From NCBI RefSeq assembly GCF_000970085.1, contig NZ_CP009506.1, positions 4,712,001 to 4,776,000 of the forward strand: a stretch of DNA of 64,000 nt, read 5' to 3'. Under the pieces are notes generated by a model. The model was not told where the DNA came from. It did not search any database and was given only the letters and a program-made list of their open reading frames with translations. The DNA comes from Methanosarcina siciliae T4/M. GTDB taxonomy: Archaea; Halobacteriota; Methanosarcinia; Methanosarcinales; Methanosarcinaceae. The translations under genes were made by a program, and so were the position numbers. The first letter of the stretch is position 1, and each line of letters opens with the position of its first letter. This document shows positions 1 through 9,864 of this stretch, in pieces.

Positions 1-913
1 CCGACTCCTATGAGGTTCTTATCCCTCTTTTGATTAGTATTTAGGAGATATCAAGTTCGATTTTACGGATTGTTTTTTCATCCAATTTTTCCATGTAATT
101 GAGGAAGTCCTGACTTGAGAGTTTGTATTTTGGGTTCCAGAAAAACTACGGTTAAACTGAAAATCCGTATTGTGGAATCCGTATACGCTACAGATTTTAG
201 AAGAAAGCTCAAATTATCCTATATCTCATTTTAACTCCCTGCACACACCTTAAATATTCGTTAGGAACTACTTTTGATTTCCGTATGTTTTCCTCTTTTT
301 CCAGTATAGGGGAACTTTTTTATAATTACAAAGTGGTTTAAAAGATCTTCTCTATAAAATTTCAGTTTATCTGTAACAAAAAGAGAGATTTTACCTGAAA
401 AATAGTTAATAGTTAAGTCAACAAGTTTATCTGCAACATACTGTTTTCTTGGACCTATTACAAAAAATGCTTCAATCGCGTAAGTATTAAGTTATTCACA
501 TAGATAGGGATCTTTGAAAGGGAAACAAGAGATTTTTGACGAAACAATGAAGAAGTGACTTAAGTATATAAGTTCGTAATGAGAAACACAACTGGAAAAA
601 GTAGGAATTGTTTAAGGTATTTATATACAGAGATTGCATAATAGCAAAAAGATGTAATTATATAGAAATTTTCTTTATATTGTTGACAAAGGCTTTTTGA
701 AGTAACTGCAATTATTCTTGAGAGAAATAAGAATAAAAAGAGTGAAAAGAAAATTAAAAGTGAAAGAAAAATACTGACTATTTACTCTTACAGCTTTTGT
801 TTATTCAAAGTTTCAGGAAACACTGGTGCTACAGGAGACACTGGTGATACCTTAGAGACATTTAATAAAAAGATGCAAAAGAAGAATATACATCCAAGAA
901 GGATGAGGACACA
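1..913. other. Intergenic region with possible gene relics
   Basis: No intact gene is visible. On the minus strand, positions 145 to 41 read as an open C-terminal tail (beginning F-W-N-P-K-Y-K-L, ending E-L-D-I-S, stop at 41-43), with a stop just upstream; it may be the end of a dead gene, but the family is not recognised. On the plus strand, about 811-846 encodes four Gly-X-Y triplets (GNTGATGDTGDT), followed in frame by a charged tail that stops inside the next gene, so it is probably a relic too. The remainder is AT-rich and featureless. Confidence 0.4.
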
Positions 914-2719
914 TTGCAAAAAGGAACTAATCAAATCTTGAGTCTTCTGACCTCTATTTCGTTACTCCTCCTAGTTTACGGTCTCTTTATACTTGAAGAA
1001 ATCCCGGTTAAGGGATATGCAGCTAGCATCTATGACCAGCTTCCTTTACGTTTATATCTAATCCTACTCTTTTGCTACATTTCTTCCATTATACTGGTGC
1101 TCTCATGCAGGAACAAAAAAACGATAATTATACTATTACTTATTCATTCCACAGTACTGATGATCCCTTATATGCTTGGATACGTCTCCATAGGTAGATA
1201 TGGAGAATTTTCACTTATGGGATTGGCGGAAAATAGAGGACTTTTTGATCACCCGGACTCTTCTGTCATTTCAAACCTTTCTCCTACAGGTCCTCTGCTG
1301 GTTTCAGCTCTGGACCTGGTATCGGGGTTGGGAAGACAAACGCTTTCTTATTTTTTACCGATTTTATTTTCAATTATGTTCATTACCGGGATGTACATGC
1401 TCTGCAGAACTTATATAAGCCGGGAAAAACTTGTCGGTGTAGTCTTGCTTTCCTCGTTTCTTCTATATTTCTGGCACTTTCAGTTTTCGACGTTTCCTTA
1501 TTACCTTTCTTTTTGCATGGTCCCTATCTATCTTTTTGTGTTAAGAAAAGCAATTTTGGATGAAAACAGGAAAATGCTTATCAGTTTTCCTTTTATGATA
1601 GCGTTGCTCCCGTTAGCCCATCCTTTTATTTTTGCGTATCTTATTTGTTTTTCACTACTCCTCATCGTTATAAATGAGATACTAGATGAGAAGAGAGACA
1701 TTACCAAAATCTTCGGCTTCAATGTTCCTGCTAAAGATGCTGTATTCATTTTACAGGGAAAAAAAGTTCTTTTTCTCTTTTTCCTGACGCTTATCTTGGG
1801 GAGCGTCCTATTCTGGAACTATGCTTCCCGTTTTTCCCAAACTTTACCTCCCGATCTTTCCTGGCACATTCAAACTTTATCAGTAACAAGCCTGACCAGT
1901 ATGTTAGGAGTGGAATCAAATCTCGAGTTCATACATTATTTCAATCTATATTATGGCAAATATTACATTCCGTTAATCTTCATTATTATCAATTCCGTAA
2001 TCACATGGCAAAATCGTAAGAGGTTTTGCCACCATTATATCCACACATATTCTTACTTTTTAATACTCTATGTAGTTTCTTTCTTCCTGGAGTTGGTCTT
2101 TCTATTAAATCCTTTCATACATTATCCTGCGGAAAGATTTGTAAATCTAAGTTTCATTATTTTTGCTCAAATACCTCTACTGGCTTATTCACTCTATATT
2201 ATCTTTCTCAGGAAGGGACATATACTTGGTCTTGCTTCTGTAATTCTGATCCTGGGCCTTCTCTGGACCTATGGTTTCTTCAGCTGTTTTAGTTCCCCTT
2301 ATACTGGCGGAATCTCAGAAGGAGTTTCACAAAATGAAGCTACAGGAATGCAGTGGCTATCCAGCACTAAAGCTGTCACCGGTTTCCCCATATCTGAAGA
2401 AGGAGAGAACATTGAAAATAAATTTATCTCAGACTCTACCGGCAATTTGAAAGATTCTGACTCGTTTTATGCAGAAATATCACCCGGTTTTGTGTATATC
2501 CCGGGCCACTACTTTGAAAGCACAGCTTACCTAAAAAATTCTTCGGAAAATGATCCATGGTATTTTGTGGTAACTACTTTTTCAAAGGAATTAAGAAAGA
2601 ACAAATTAGAAGTTGAGACCTCAGACTATGTTGGGAACGCAATAAAGTTACCTGAAAGAAACTCTACATGTAAGATCTACGATTCCCTCAATATAGAGAT
2701 TTATGCGTACTCTACGTAA
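914..2719 (+). CDS. Polytopic membrane protein, GT-C/polymerase-like
   Basis: A 601-residue protein with about 12 hydrophobic segments spread over residues 10-450, then a soluble C-terminal part of about 150 residues. The exact family is not recognised. Its layout (loop after the early helices with an F-D-H-P-D motif, then an L-A-H-P motif in a mid-protein helix) resembles the two GT-C-like proteins at 12524-14641 and 45751-47706. A role as a membrane-embedded glycosyltransferase or polymerase acting outside the membrane on lipid-linked sugars is therefore inferred. The start is TTG at 914, supported by a GGATGAGG-like ribosome binding site at 901-908; the ATG at 903 opens a different frame that closes quickly. 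The gene stands alone, with long noncoding flanks. Confidence 0.6.
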   Translation: MQKGTNQILSLLTSISLLLLVYGLFILEEIPVKGYAASIYDQLPLRLYLILLFCYISSIILVLSCRNKKTIIILLLIHSTVLMIPYMLGYVSIGRYGEFSLMGLAENRGLFDHPDSSVISNLSPTGPLLVSALDLVSGLGRQTLSYFLPILFSIMFITGMYMLCRTYISREKLVGVVLLSSFLLYFWHFQFSTFPYYLSFCMVPIYLFVLRKAILDENRKMLISFPFMIALLPLAHPFIFAYLICFSLLLIVINEILDEKRDITKIFGFNVPAKDAVFILQGKKVLFLFFLTLILGSVLFWNYASRFSQTLPPDLSWHIQTLSVTSLTSMLGVESNLEFIHYFNLYYGKYYIPLIFIIINSVITWQNRKRFCHHYIHTYSYFLILYVVSFFLELVFLLNPFIHYPAERFVNLSFIIFAQIPLLAYSLYIIFLRKGHILGLASVILILGLLWTYGFFSCFSSPYTGGISEGVSQNEATGMQWLSSTKAVTGFPISEEGENIENKFISDSTGNLKDSDSFYAEISPGFVYIPGHYFESTAYLKNSSENDPWYFVVTTFSKELRKNKLEVETSDYVGNAIKLPERNSTCKIYDSLNIEIYAYST

Positions 2720-3273
2720 ATGATTGTACATAACTATGAAAGAACAGTAGTCTTAACGGAAAAAAGTTTAAAAAGTCTGCAAATGTGCAAATAGAACAGA
2801 ATTACTTCACCTGTAAACTTTCTTTTGTTATTTATTTCACAATCTTAATTTTCTTTATTCTTCCTGGGAGTGAACACCAGACAAGCTAACGAAGGGTTAA
2901 TCCCACATTTGTAGGGTTTATGTTTACCCGAATTGAAGACTGGCTTTAGACCTATCAGCGATGGGAAAGAAACTATAGATCCAGACCTCACAAACCTTTA
3001 AAGAGTAGATTTTATTTTTGTATGTATATGTTCCTCTACTTTAATTCCCATTCAATAGAACCTGTTACAGAGAATTGAGACCAAAACCTTGCCTATGAAA
3101 AACCTTGCCTATAAGACACTCCTTTTTCTGACAATATTACAAGGTTTCTTGCCGCAAAAAAGTTCTTGCTCCCATCAAAAAGAACTTGATAGATTCTTTA
3201 GAACTCTGGTTTTATATGCACATTGCATCAACAAGAATAGTTAGTTGCACATAAACTGACTCCGCTTTGATTA
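2720..3273. other. Intergenic region between convergent genes
   Basis: No gene is supported. A short tandem duplication (AAACCTTGCCTAT, twice) lies at about 3084-3112. An 8-bp inverted repeat with a 12-nt loop (AAGTTCTT at 3160-3167, AAGAACTT at 3180-3187) lies near the 3' end of the minus-strand GT2 gene; it could help termination, but no clear T-tract in the right orientation was seen. Confidence 0.35.
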
Positions 3274-4179
3274 TTATTGCCTTCGAATATGTTCGTTCAG
3301 AAATATCATCCTTGAAATGGCGTGCAGTATGATTCCTGTAAATATCATAAAAGCCCCTATGATTGTCAACATTACCATGAGGAGCGTGGGTCCGAAACGC
3401 AAGTGTCCGCCCATATAATAGTCCTGCAGAAAATACAGCCCCATAAGAAAACCGGCAGATGCCATAATCATCCCTGGAACTGAAAAATAGAACAGGGGGC
3501 GCCTGTATTCCATATCTTTAAGAAGCTGGAGCAGAACCCTGGGACCGTGTATGAAGGGATGTTCGGAGGAACAATCTTCAAGATCATATCTGCAGTGGAT
3601 CTCTACTTCAGTAAACTTAAGCTTATGATCTCTTGCCTGAATAAGAATCTCTGAACCTGCAGACATATCAGTTCCATTGAGGTTTATATTCTCAATGGCT
3701 CTTCTGCCATATGCTCGGAAACCGCTCTGGGAATCAGTAACATTGAGACCACCTGCTATATAGGTTGCCACATCAAGAACTTTCATTCCAAACTTACGGT
3801 AAATAGGGACATTTTTTCCATTGCCGTTGACGAATCTTGAACCAATCACAAGGTCAAATCCATGTCTTAAGGGCTCAAGGAGCATAGGAATTTCGGAAGG
3901 ATCGTGCTGGCCATCTGAATCGATTATTACCATAGCACCTGCACCGAGGTTACGGGCCGTGTCGAAACAATTTCTCAGGGCTGCCCCGTATCCTTTGTTT
4001 ACTTCGTGGCGGACTACATAGGCACCAAGGGACTCGGCGATATCGACAGTATTATCCGTGCTCCCATCGTCCACAACCACAACCCTATCCACATATTTTT
4101 TGCAGCCCTTGATGACCTCTGCAATGGAATGGGCTTCATTATAGGCAGGCATGGCTGCAATAGTAATGGTCATATGCAA
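3274..4179 (-). CDS. Family 2 glycosyltransferase with C-terminal membrane anchor
   Basis: A 301-residue GT2 enzyme of the dolichol-phosphate mannose/glucose synthase type. The nucleotide-sugar site is visible as DDGSTDN (about 37-43) and the metal-binding DxD-type motif as DSDGQHD (about 87-93). Two hydrophobic helices close the protein (about 231-255 and 263-290). It probably transfers a sugar from a nucleotide donor to a polyprenyl phosphate on the cytoplasmic face. Translation starts at TTG 4179, seven bases after a GGGG ribosome binding site, or at ATG 4173 two codons on. It is a monocistronic gene on the minus strand. The sugar specificity cannot be read from sequence. Confidence 0.88.
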   Translation of the reverse strand: MHMTITIAAMPAYNEAHSIAEVIKGCKKYVDRVVVVDDGSTDNTVDIAESLGAYVVRHEVNKGYGAALRNCFDTARNLGAGAMVIIDSDGQHDPSEIPMLLEPLRHGFDLVIGSRFVNGNGKNVPIYRKFGMKVLDVATYIAGGLNVTDSQSGFRAYGRRAIENINLNGTDMSAGSEILIQARDHKLKFTEVEIHCRYDLEDCSSEHPFIHGPRVLLQLLKDMEYRRPLFYFSVPGMIMASAGFLMGLYFLQDYYMGGHLRFGPTLLMVMLTIIGAFMIFTGIILHAISRMIFLNEHIRRQ

Positions 4180-5072
4180 TCATCTACCCCTTTGATGAAA
4201 AAACTCAAGAGTCTTATAAACCGATTTTCCATAGATAAATCGGCGAGAATTTCAAATACAGTGAATACATTTTTCAGAGTTATCGCTCCACAAATTTTAA
4301 AGGGTTTCTAAGGATAACCTCCAATCAGACTCACAGTGTATCTTTTGGGGGATTTTCATACTCCTCTTTTGGGAAAGAAGAGATACCCTGCAAGTAAGTC
4401 GTAGTCCTCAATAAGACGTGTATTTGTTTTAATATATGAGCTATATAAGCATTTAGGCACGAAAAATAGTGAAACAGTATTCCCGATAACGAAAAACAAT
4501 TAAGCCTGGTTAAAAAACGCATTAGTCAGAAAAAGTGGTTAAAAACCTTCGATATGAATTATACTTACAATATTATGAATGAAAAAATTTGGAAAGACTG
4601 AAGAGCCAAAAGGGGTTTCATGGAACTCCGCAACATAATAAAAAAAGAAAAGGCATATCAGTAAGCTCTCTTTAAAAAATGATAGACGATTCAAGCCTTA
4701 AGATCAGTCAAATTTGTAATGAATGAATAGTTTTTTATAATAACCTGAAGGAAAAGGGAAAGATATTTTATACAAAAAAAGTAATTTGAGTAGATCGAAT
4801 TAAAACAATCATTAAAAAAATAGGAATGATTGAAGAACGAAAGCTTTACAAATAAAAAACAAAACCCCTGAATTCCAATTCAGAACTGATCCCAAACCTT
4901 CCGGTTCTCGCTCTTCCAGTAAGATATTAAAAGACCGACCGGGAAAATCCGGAAAGGTTGTCTGAATACCCTGCTGCCAAAGGGATAATGAAAAAGGCAG
5001 CTTAGCCTGAATACAAGAAGAAATTAGACTGGAAAACCAGAAAAACATTAAAATCGTTTTATGAGGAGTCAT
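4180..5072. other. Long AT-rich divergent intergenic region
   Basis: About 890 bp between the minus-strand GT2 and the plus-strand DUF1616 gene. It should hold both promoters. No convincing protein, RNA gene or repeat was seen; the short open frames here have no recognisable domain and no good ribosome binding site. Confidence 0.4.
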
Positions 5073-5960
5073 ATGGCCGGAAACCAGAAGTTTCCATCTG
5101 ACCTGCTGTTTGTGGTAGGTCTTGTAATTCTTACGGATATCTTCGTACTTACTCCTGCACTAAATGAGAGTTTTATTCGCACTGTCCTTGGACTTCCAAT
5201 GATATTATTCCTTCCGGGGTATTCCCTTGTATCCCTGCTGTTTCCGACAAAAAATACGCTTGAGGGAATTGAAAGAGCAGCACTCTCTGTAGGAACGAGT
5301 GTTGCAATTGTACCTCTCATGGGGCTTGTACTTAATAATACATCATTCGGGATCAGAGAAATACCTCTTCTTGTAAGCCTCTCTGTGCTTATCGTCCTTG
5401 TATGCGCAGCGGCATATGTCCGCAGGAAGCAGTTCCCTGAAGAAAAAGCCTTTGAAATCTCTTTCAAAGCTTCCGCCCGTAATATGTTAATTGAAATTAT
5501 GGGGAAACCGGAATCGACGACGGAAAAAGCTCTCAGGGTTATTATGGCAGTTTCCATTCTGGCCTTGGCAGGAAGTATCGCTTATGTAGCCCTACTTCCT
5601 CACGAACAGGAGCCATTTACGGAATTCTATATCCTCGGGTCCGATGGAACAGCTGAGAATTATACGACTGAGTACGTGCAGGGAGAAAGCGGAACAGTCA
5701 TTATAGGAATCGTAAACCACGAACACAGTACTGTGGACTATACAATGGACGTCAGGCTCGAAAATAAGTCCCTGCCCCTTCCTGAGACCTTGAAGCATAT
5801 ACAACTTGAAGACAACATGACCCTGGAAAAACCTCTTGAGATAACCCCCACTGTTAAAGGAAACAATATGGAACTTCAATTCCTGCTTTTCAATGAGACT
5901 GAAAAAAATGTGCCTTACAGGGATCTGCACCTCTGGATTAACGTTGCCGGGGAGGCTTGA
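5073..5960 (+). CDS. DUF1616 family membrane protein
   Basis: A 295-residue protein. The N-terminal half has four hydrophobic helices (about 8-30, 37-60, 76-97, 104-125), including the LGLPMILFLPGYSL stretch typical of DUF1616. A fifth helix at about 155-175 leads to an extracellular, Asn-rich, beta-type domain of about 110 residues with several N-X-S/T sequons. Function is unknown; in archaea such genes are common beside surface-glycan genes. The start is taken as ATG 5073 because GAGGAG lies just upstream at 5063-5068; an in-frame ATG at 5061 lacks such a site. The stop at 5960 is two bases before the next start, so the two genes form one operon. Confidence 0.8.
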   Translation: MAGNQKFPSDLLFVVGLVILTDIFVLTPALNESFIRTVLGLPMILFLPGYSLVSLLFPTKNTLEGIERAALSVGTSVAIVPLMGLVLNNTSFGIREIPLLVSLSVLIVLVCAAAYVRRKQFPEEKAFEISFKASARNMLIEIMGKPESTTEKALRVIMAVSILALAGSIAYVALLPHEQEPFTEFYILGSDGTAENYTTEYVQGESGTVIIGIVNHEHSTVDYTMDVRLENKSLPLPETLKHIQLEDNMTLEKPLEITPTVKGNNMELQFLLFNETEKNVPYRDLHLWINVAGEA

Positions 5961-5962
5961 AG

Positions 5963-6829
5963 ATGGAAACATATGAAGTTCAGGAGATGGAAATACCTGA
6001 GAATAGGGAGAAACAAAAACCTGGACACCTTGGAATGTATATTCCTGAGTATGGGGCGACACAGAAGTCTGATTTAAGAAACAAAGGATTTTACCTGATC
6101 ATTCCAATATTATCCATCGCTTTAGCGGAATTAATGATCTATTTCGGGATGATTATAGAAGCTATGGAAATACATGCCATCATTCTCCTTGGGCTTACTA
6201 TTTCCATGCTGTACATAGAAAACGAAGAGATCCAGAAAACTTACCAAGCTCTTATCCTACTGCCTGTCCTGCGACTCGTAAACCTCTCAATGCCGGCTTT
6301 TTATGATGTAACCCTTTACTCATTTGTTTTTACTTACGGACTCCTCACAATTCCGGTAACTATTGCAATCACTAGCCAGGGATTTACCCGGGAGCAGTTA
6401 GGGGTAACATTCAGAAGGATGTGGCTCTACATTCCACTTTCTATAATCATAAGTTTCCTGCTTGGAATAGGAGAATATCTTATAATAGAGACAAACTACC
6501 TCATCCCCGATCTTTCGATTTCCAGCCTACTGGTACTTATCCTTATTATGGTCTTCTTGGTGGGGCTTATTGAAGAACTAATCTTCAGGTCCATTATTCA
6601 GAATAGACTCGAAGTTTTTTTAGGTAGCCGGAGAGGCTTGGTGATCACAAGCATCCTGTTCGGATTGATGCAGTCAGGATATGGAAGCATAAGTGAAATA
6701 TTCTACACTTTCGCAGTAGGTTTTATCATAGGATACATGTTCTACAGAACCCGGAGCCTTCCTCTGGTCACCATGATCCATGGCTTCATAAATGTCTTTC
6801 TCTTTGGAGTTTTCCCCCACCTCCTTTAA
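5963..6829 (+). CDS. CPBP family intramembrane metalloprotease
   Basis: A 288-residue polytopic protein with about eight helices. It carries the two signature motifs of the CPBP (CAAX protease and bacteriocin-processing, ABI) family: EELIFR at about 204-209, and a histidine motif HGFIN at about 273-277 in the last helix. These would coordinate zinc within the membrane. The substrate is unknown. Translational coupling to the DUF1616 gene is clear: GGAGG at 5951-5955 sits seven bases before ATG 5963, and the upstream stop is at 5958-5960. A 35-40 residue polar N-terminal tail precedes the first helix. The pair suggests a membrane-protein maturation role in the surface-glycan locus, which is inference. 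Confidence 0.85.
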   Translation: METYEVQEMEIPENREKQKPGHLGMYIPEYGATQKSDLRNKGFYLIIPILSIALAELMIYFGMIIEAMEIHAIILLGLTISMLYIENEEIQKTYQALILLPVLRLVNLSMPAFYDVTLYSFVFTYGLLTIPVTIAITSQGFTREQLGVTFRRMWLYIPLSIIISFLLGIGEYLIIETNYLIPDLSISSLLVLILIMVFLVGLIEELIFRSIIQNRLEVFLGSRRGLVITSILFGLMQSGYGSISEIFYTFAVGFIIGYMFYRTRSLPLVTMIHGFINVFLFGVFPHLL

Positions 6830-7136
6830 ATTATTTTAAAATTTAGATTCTCCAGGCTTTTTTCATAAAGATGTTTATATGTGTCCTGCCTGTGAGATAG
6901 GGCCTGAAAAAAAGAAGGTGTAAAGGAAAAAAAGAAAGAACGGCATTAAACAAAACAGGTAAGAAAAAGAAAAAAGCTATGAAGACTTACAAAAAATCAA
7001 TTTTTGTGAAGCTTTTTTAAAGAGTTTTGATATTTTTTAAAATAGATATAGTGAACAAAAATAGAAGTTTTAAAGATTCTTCCACTGATTTAAGAGCTTT
7101 CCAGAAATTAAGAGCTTTCCAGAAATAAAGAAGACC
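6830..7136. repeat. Intergenic region with 18-bp tandem duplication
   Basis: An AT-rich, purine-rich spacer between convergent genes. An 18-bp sequence starting TAAGAGCTTTCC is present twice back to back, at 7091-7108 and 7109-7126, with no mismatch. No gene is supported. Confidence 0.6.
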
Positions 7137-7340
7137 TTAGATTTTAAAAGTGATCACAAGCTTGTAAAGGACAACCGCACCGAAAGAAAACAGAAGTGGA
7201 AGAATTCCCATATTCAAAGAGGTTTTCACAGCATTTCCCCAGTGCTTTGACAGGGGAAGGAAGTCTCTGAGAAACAAAAGTAAAAGTAAAGCCGCTACGG
7301 AGACTAATGCACCTTCAGGAACCCCAGGCGTGGTCATCAT
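7137..7340 (-). CDS. Small two-helix membrane protein, possibly N-truncated
   Basis: A 67-residue protein with two hydrophobic helices (about 12-25 and 43-63) separated by a short basic loop. The family is not recognised. It begins ATG-ATG at 7340 without a clear ribosome binding site. The same frame stays open upstream to 7412 and encodes a plausible extension (S-T-E-G-V-L-T-T-P), but a TAA (complement of 7413-7415) stands where a start would be expected and there is no ATG, GTG or TTG. Either the short form is real, or the gene has lost its start codon and is decaying. Confidence 0.4.
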   Translation of the reverse strand: MMTTPGVPEGALVSVAALLLLLFLRDFLPLSKHWGNAVKTSLNMGILPLLFSFGAVVLYKLVITFKI

Positions 7341-7412
7341 TGAAAGAGCATCAGAAGAAGCGTAAGTTGATGAAATTAGACTAATAGGCGTGGTCAGAAC
7401 TCCTTCAGTTGA

Positions 7413-7984
7413 TTACGTATAAGGGAAACAAATGTACAACCTAATATAAAAATCCTACTCCTTTTAATCTTCCGAACTCCATCCATATAAGAAAGAGAGA
7501 AAAGAAAAGCATATGAGCCTGAAAATCTTGAAAAAGGATCAATGATATCAACGTTCAGATTTTATCAGTATTGTAACATAATAATACAGGGTTTCAATAT
7601 TTTCAAGTGATAATTTATTCAAAGCCAATCCAATAAAGTAGAGAACTTTATGAAGATGTTGTTTTCGGAAGACAGGGAAGAAAGGGGATAAATAGATAAA
7701 CCAAACCAGTTAAATAATTTAAAGTGTATCCAACTTAATACCCACATATATACAAATTAAAGGATGTTGGCACAAGTAACAGGGAAATCACAAAGGTCCC
7801 TTGAAGAATCCGGAACTACAGATATCCGGAGCATACGGAAACAGAAAAAGCCAGATATATAGAAACAAATGTTTCCAAACAAGGCACAGTTTAGTTATAA
7901 GTGTTTAAAAATATAAATGCATTGGAATTTAACTCGAACCCTCTAATGAACTATAATAAGGTACATGAAAAACTGGGGAACAAT
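7413..7984. other. Promoter-bearing intergenic region before the sugar-nucleotide operon
   Basis: About 570 bp of AT-rich DNA with no supported gene. It should contain the promoter of the acetyltransferase-aminotransferase-oxidoreductase-dehydrogenase run. An A/T-rich box around 7741-7760 (CACATATATACAAAT) resembles an archaeal TATA element, but this is a weak visual call. Confidence 0.3.
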
Positions 7985-8653
7985 ATGACCTCAAAAGAAT
8001 TCAAAATCCATAATTCTTCCAGGATTTACGGTAAATCTGTGATCGGAAAACATACTGTGGTTCTGGAGAATGTAATACTTGGGTATCCAGAACACAAAGT
8101 CCTGATGGAAATTCTCAAAAAAAATGTGGAGTTAGAAGACTTCGAATTCCAGGGCTGTAATATAGGCCCGAACTCTATTATAAGGGCAGGCTCTACAATA
8201 TTCTCCAGCGTAAAAACCGGAAGCAACTTCAAAACCGGACACAACGTAATGATCAGAGAAAATACACAAATCGGGGACAACGTGCTCATCGGGACGAACG
8301 TTATCGTGGATGGAAACGTGAAGATAGGAAACAATGTCAGTATTCAGGGAAATGTGTATATTCCAACGAACGTAGTTATCGAAGATAATGTATTTATCGG
8401 ACCATGCGCTGTTCTTGCCAATGATAAATATCCTATCCGCAAAAAGTACGAGCTTAAAGGCCCTGTTTTGAGAAGAGGAGTGTCTATTGGCGCGAACGCA
8501 ACTCTGCTTCCGGGAGTGGAAATAGGGGAAGGAGCAATGGTTGCAGGAGGAGCCCTTGTTACAAAGGATGTACCGCCCTGGAAACTGGCGGTAGGGGTGC
8601 CTGCTAGAATACGCGATCTTCCGGAAGAGCTTAAAGAATTAAACCGAATATAA
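7985..8653 (+). CDS. Hexapeptide-repeat N-acetyltransferase (WbpD/WlbB-like)
   Basis: A 222-residue left-handed beta-helix acyltransferase. Imperfect hexapeptide repeats ([IV]-G-x-x-[VN]) run from about residue 8 to 185. They include IGNNVSIQGNVYI, then FIGPCAVLAND and the closing block GVSIGANATLLPGVEIG followed by DVPPW, which is the typical C-terminal signature of WbpD/WlbB/WecD-type enzymes acetylating a 3-amino-uronic acid. The predicted reaction is acetyl-CoA-dependent N-acetylation of the 3-amino sugar made by the next gene. ATG 7985 is chosen because GGGGAA lies at 7975-7980; the frame also opens at GTG 7901, but those extra 28 residues lack a ribosome binding site and resemble no part of the family. 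Confidence 0.82.
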   Translation: MTSKEFKIHNSSRIYGKSVIGKHTVVLENVILGYPEHKVLMEILKKNVELEDFEFQGCNIGPNSIIRAGSTIFSSVKTGSNFKTGHNVMIRENTQIGDNVLIGTNVIVDGNVKIGNNVSIQGNVYIPTNVVIEDNVFIGPCAVLANDKYPIRKKYELKGPVLRRGVSIGANATLLPGVEIGEGAMVAGGALVTKDVPPWKLAVGVPARIRDLPEELKELNRI

Positions 8654-8736
8654 ACGTCCGTTGAAGAGTATAAACTTATTAAAAAAATCAAAGCTAAGCA
8701 AAATAAGTACTATTGAGAGTAATAAGAGGTTATAAA

Positions 8737-9819
8737 ATGATCCCAATCGCCAGGCCCCTGCTGGGCAAGGAAGAGATTGATGCGGTAACGGAGATCATGA
8801 ATTCAGGCATGATCGCACAGGGACCGAAAGTAGAAGAATTCGAGCTTGCTTTTTCCGGGTATACAGGCTGCGAATATGCAGTTGCAGTAAACTCAGGCAC
8901 TGCAGCTCTGCATATTGCCCTTCTTGCCCATGGCATTGGAAAAGAAGACGAGGTAATTACGAGTCCATTCACGTTTATTGCTACCGCAAACAGCATCCTT
9001 TATACCGGCGCAAAACCTGTTTTTTCAGATATTGAGCCCGATACATATAACATAGACCCTGAAAAGATCCAGGAAAAGATTACTTCAAAAACGAAAGCCA
9101 TTATGCCTGTCCACCTTTACGGGCATCCTGCAGACATGAAAGCCATAATGGAGATCGCCGAAGACCACAAACTTGTTGTGATCGAAGACGCCTGCCAGTC
9201 CCACGGTGCAGAATGCCTCGGGAAAAAGGCTGGCAGTTTCGGGACAGGAGCATTCAGCTTCTACCCTACCAAAAACATGACAACAAGTGAAGGCGGAATA
9301 ATTACAACTAATGAGAGGAGGATCGCAGAAAAAGCAAAGATAATCAGGGCACACGGTTCAAAAGTCCGCTACCTGCATGAAATGCTGGGCTTTAACATGC
9401 GCATGACTGACATTGCTGCCGCAATCGGGCTTGCCCAGCTCGAAAAACTGGATGGATTTACTGTTGCCAGGCAGAAAAACGCAGCCGTACTCTCAGCCGA
9501 GCTTCAAGGCATTTCAGGGGTGGTGCCCCCGGTAACAAAACCTGGCTGTACTCATGTCTTCCACCAGTACACAATCAGGGCTAACAGGAGGGACGAGCTG
9601 GCAGCTTTTCTGAAGGAAAAAGGAATAGGGACCGGAATACATTACCCAATACCAATCCACAAACAACCCTATTATACGGAACTTGGATACAGGGATTCTT
9701 TGCCTGTCTCGGAGAAAGCGGCAGATGATGTTATTTCTCTCCCCGTACATCCGGCTTTATCCGGGGATGATGTGCAGAGAATAGTAAAGGAAACCAGAGG
9801 ATTTTATATTAATGATTGA
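8737..9819 (+). CDS. DegT/DnrJ/EryC1-family PLP aminotransferase (WbpE-like)
   Basis: A 360-residue sugar aminotransferase. The PLP Schiff-base lysine is K179 in the context FYPTKNMTTSEGG, and the cofactor-ring aspartate lies in EDACQSHG (about 150-157). The family starts with IARPLLGKEE, as seen here. It would transfer an amino group, probably from glutamate, to the 3-keto sugar nucleotide made by the oxidoreductase downstream. ATG 8737 is favoured by AAGAGG at about 8723-8728; an upstream in-frame TTG at 8713 has none. It lies 83 bp after the acetyltransferase and 45 bp before the oxidoreductase, consistent with a single operon. The C-terminus has the usual GIGTGIHYPIPIH substrate loop. Confidence 0.9.
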   Translation: MIPIARPLLGKEEIDAVTEIMNSGMIAQGPKVEEFELAFSGYTGCEYAVAVNSGTAALHIALLAHGIGKEDEVITSPFTFIATANSILYTGAKPVFSDIEPDTYNIDPEKIQEKITSKTKAIMPVHLYGHPADMKAIMEIAEDHKLVVIEDACQSHGAECLGKKAGSFGTGAFSFYPTKNMTTSEGGIITTNERRIAEKAKIIRAHGSKVRYLHEMLGFNMRMTDIAAAIGLAQLEKLDGFTVARQKNAAVLSAELQGISGVVPPVTKPGCTHVFHQYTIRANRRDELAAFLKEKGIGTGIHYPIPIHKQPYYTELGYRDSLPVSEKAADDVISLPVHPALSGDDVQRIVKETRGFYIND

Positions 9820-9864
9820 ATGAGATCCAGGCCGTAACCGCATTCTTGAACAGGAAGTGAAACC

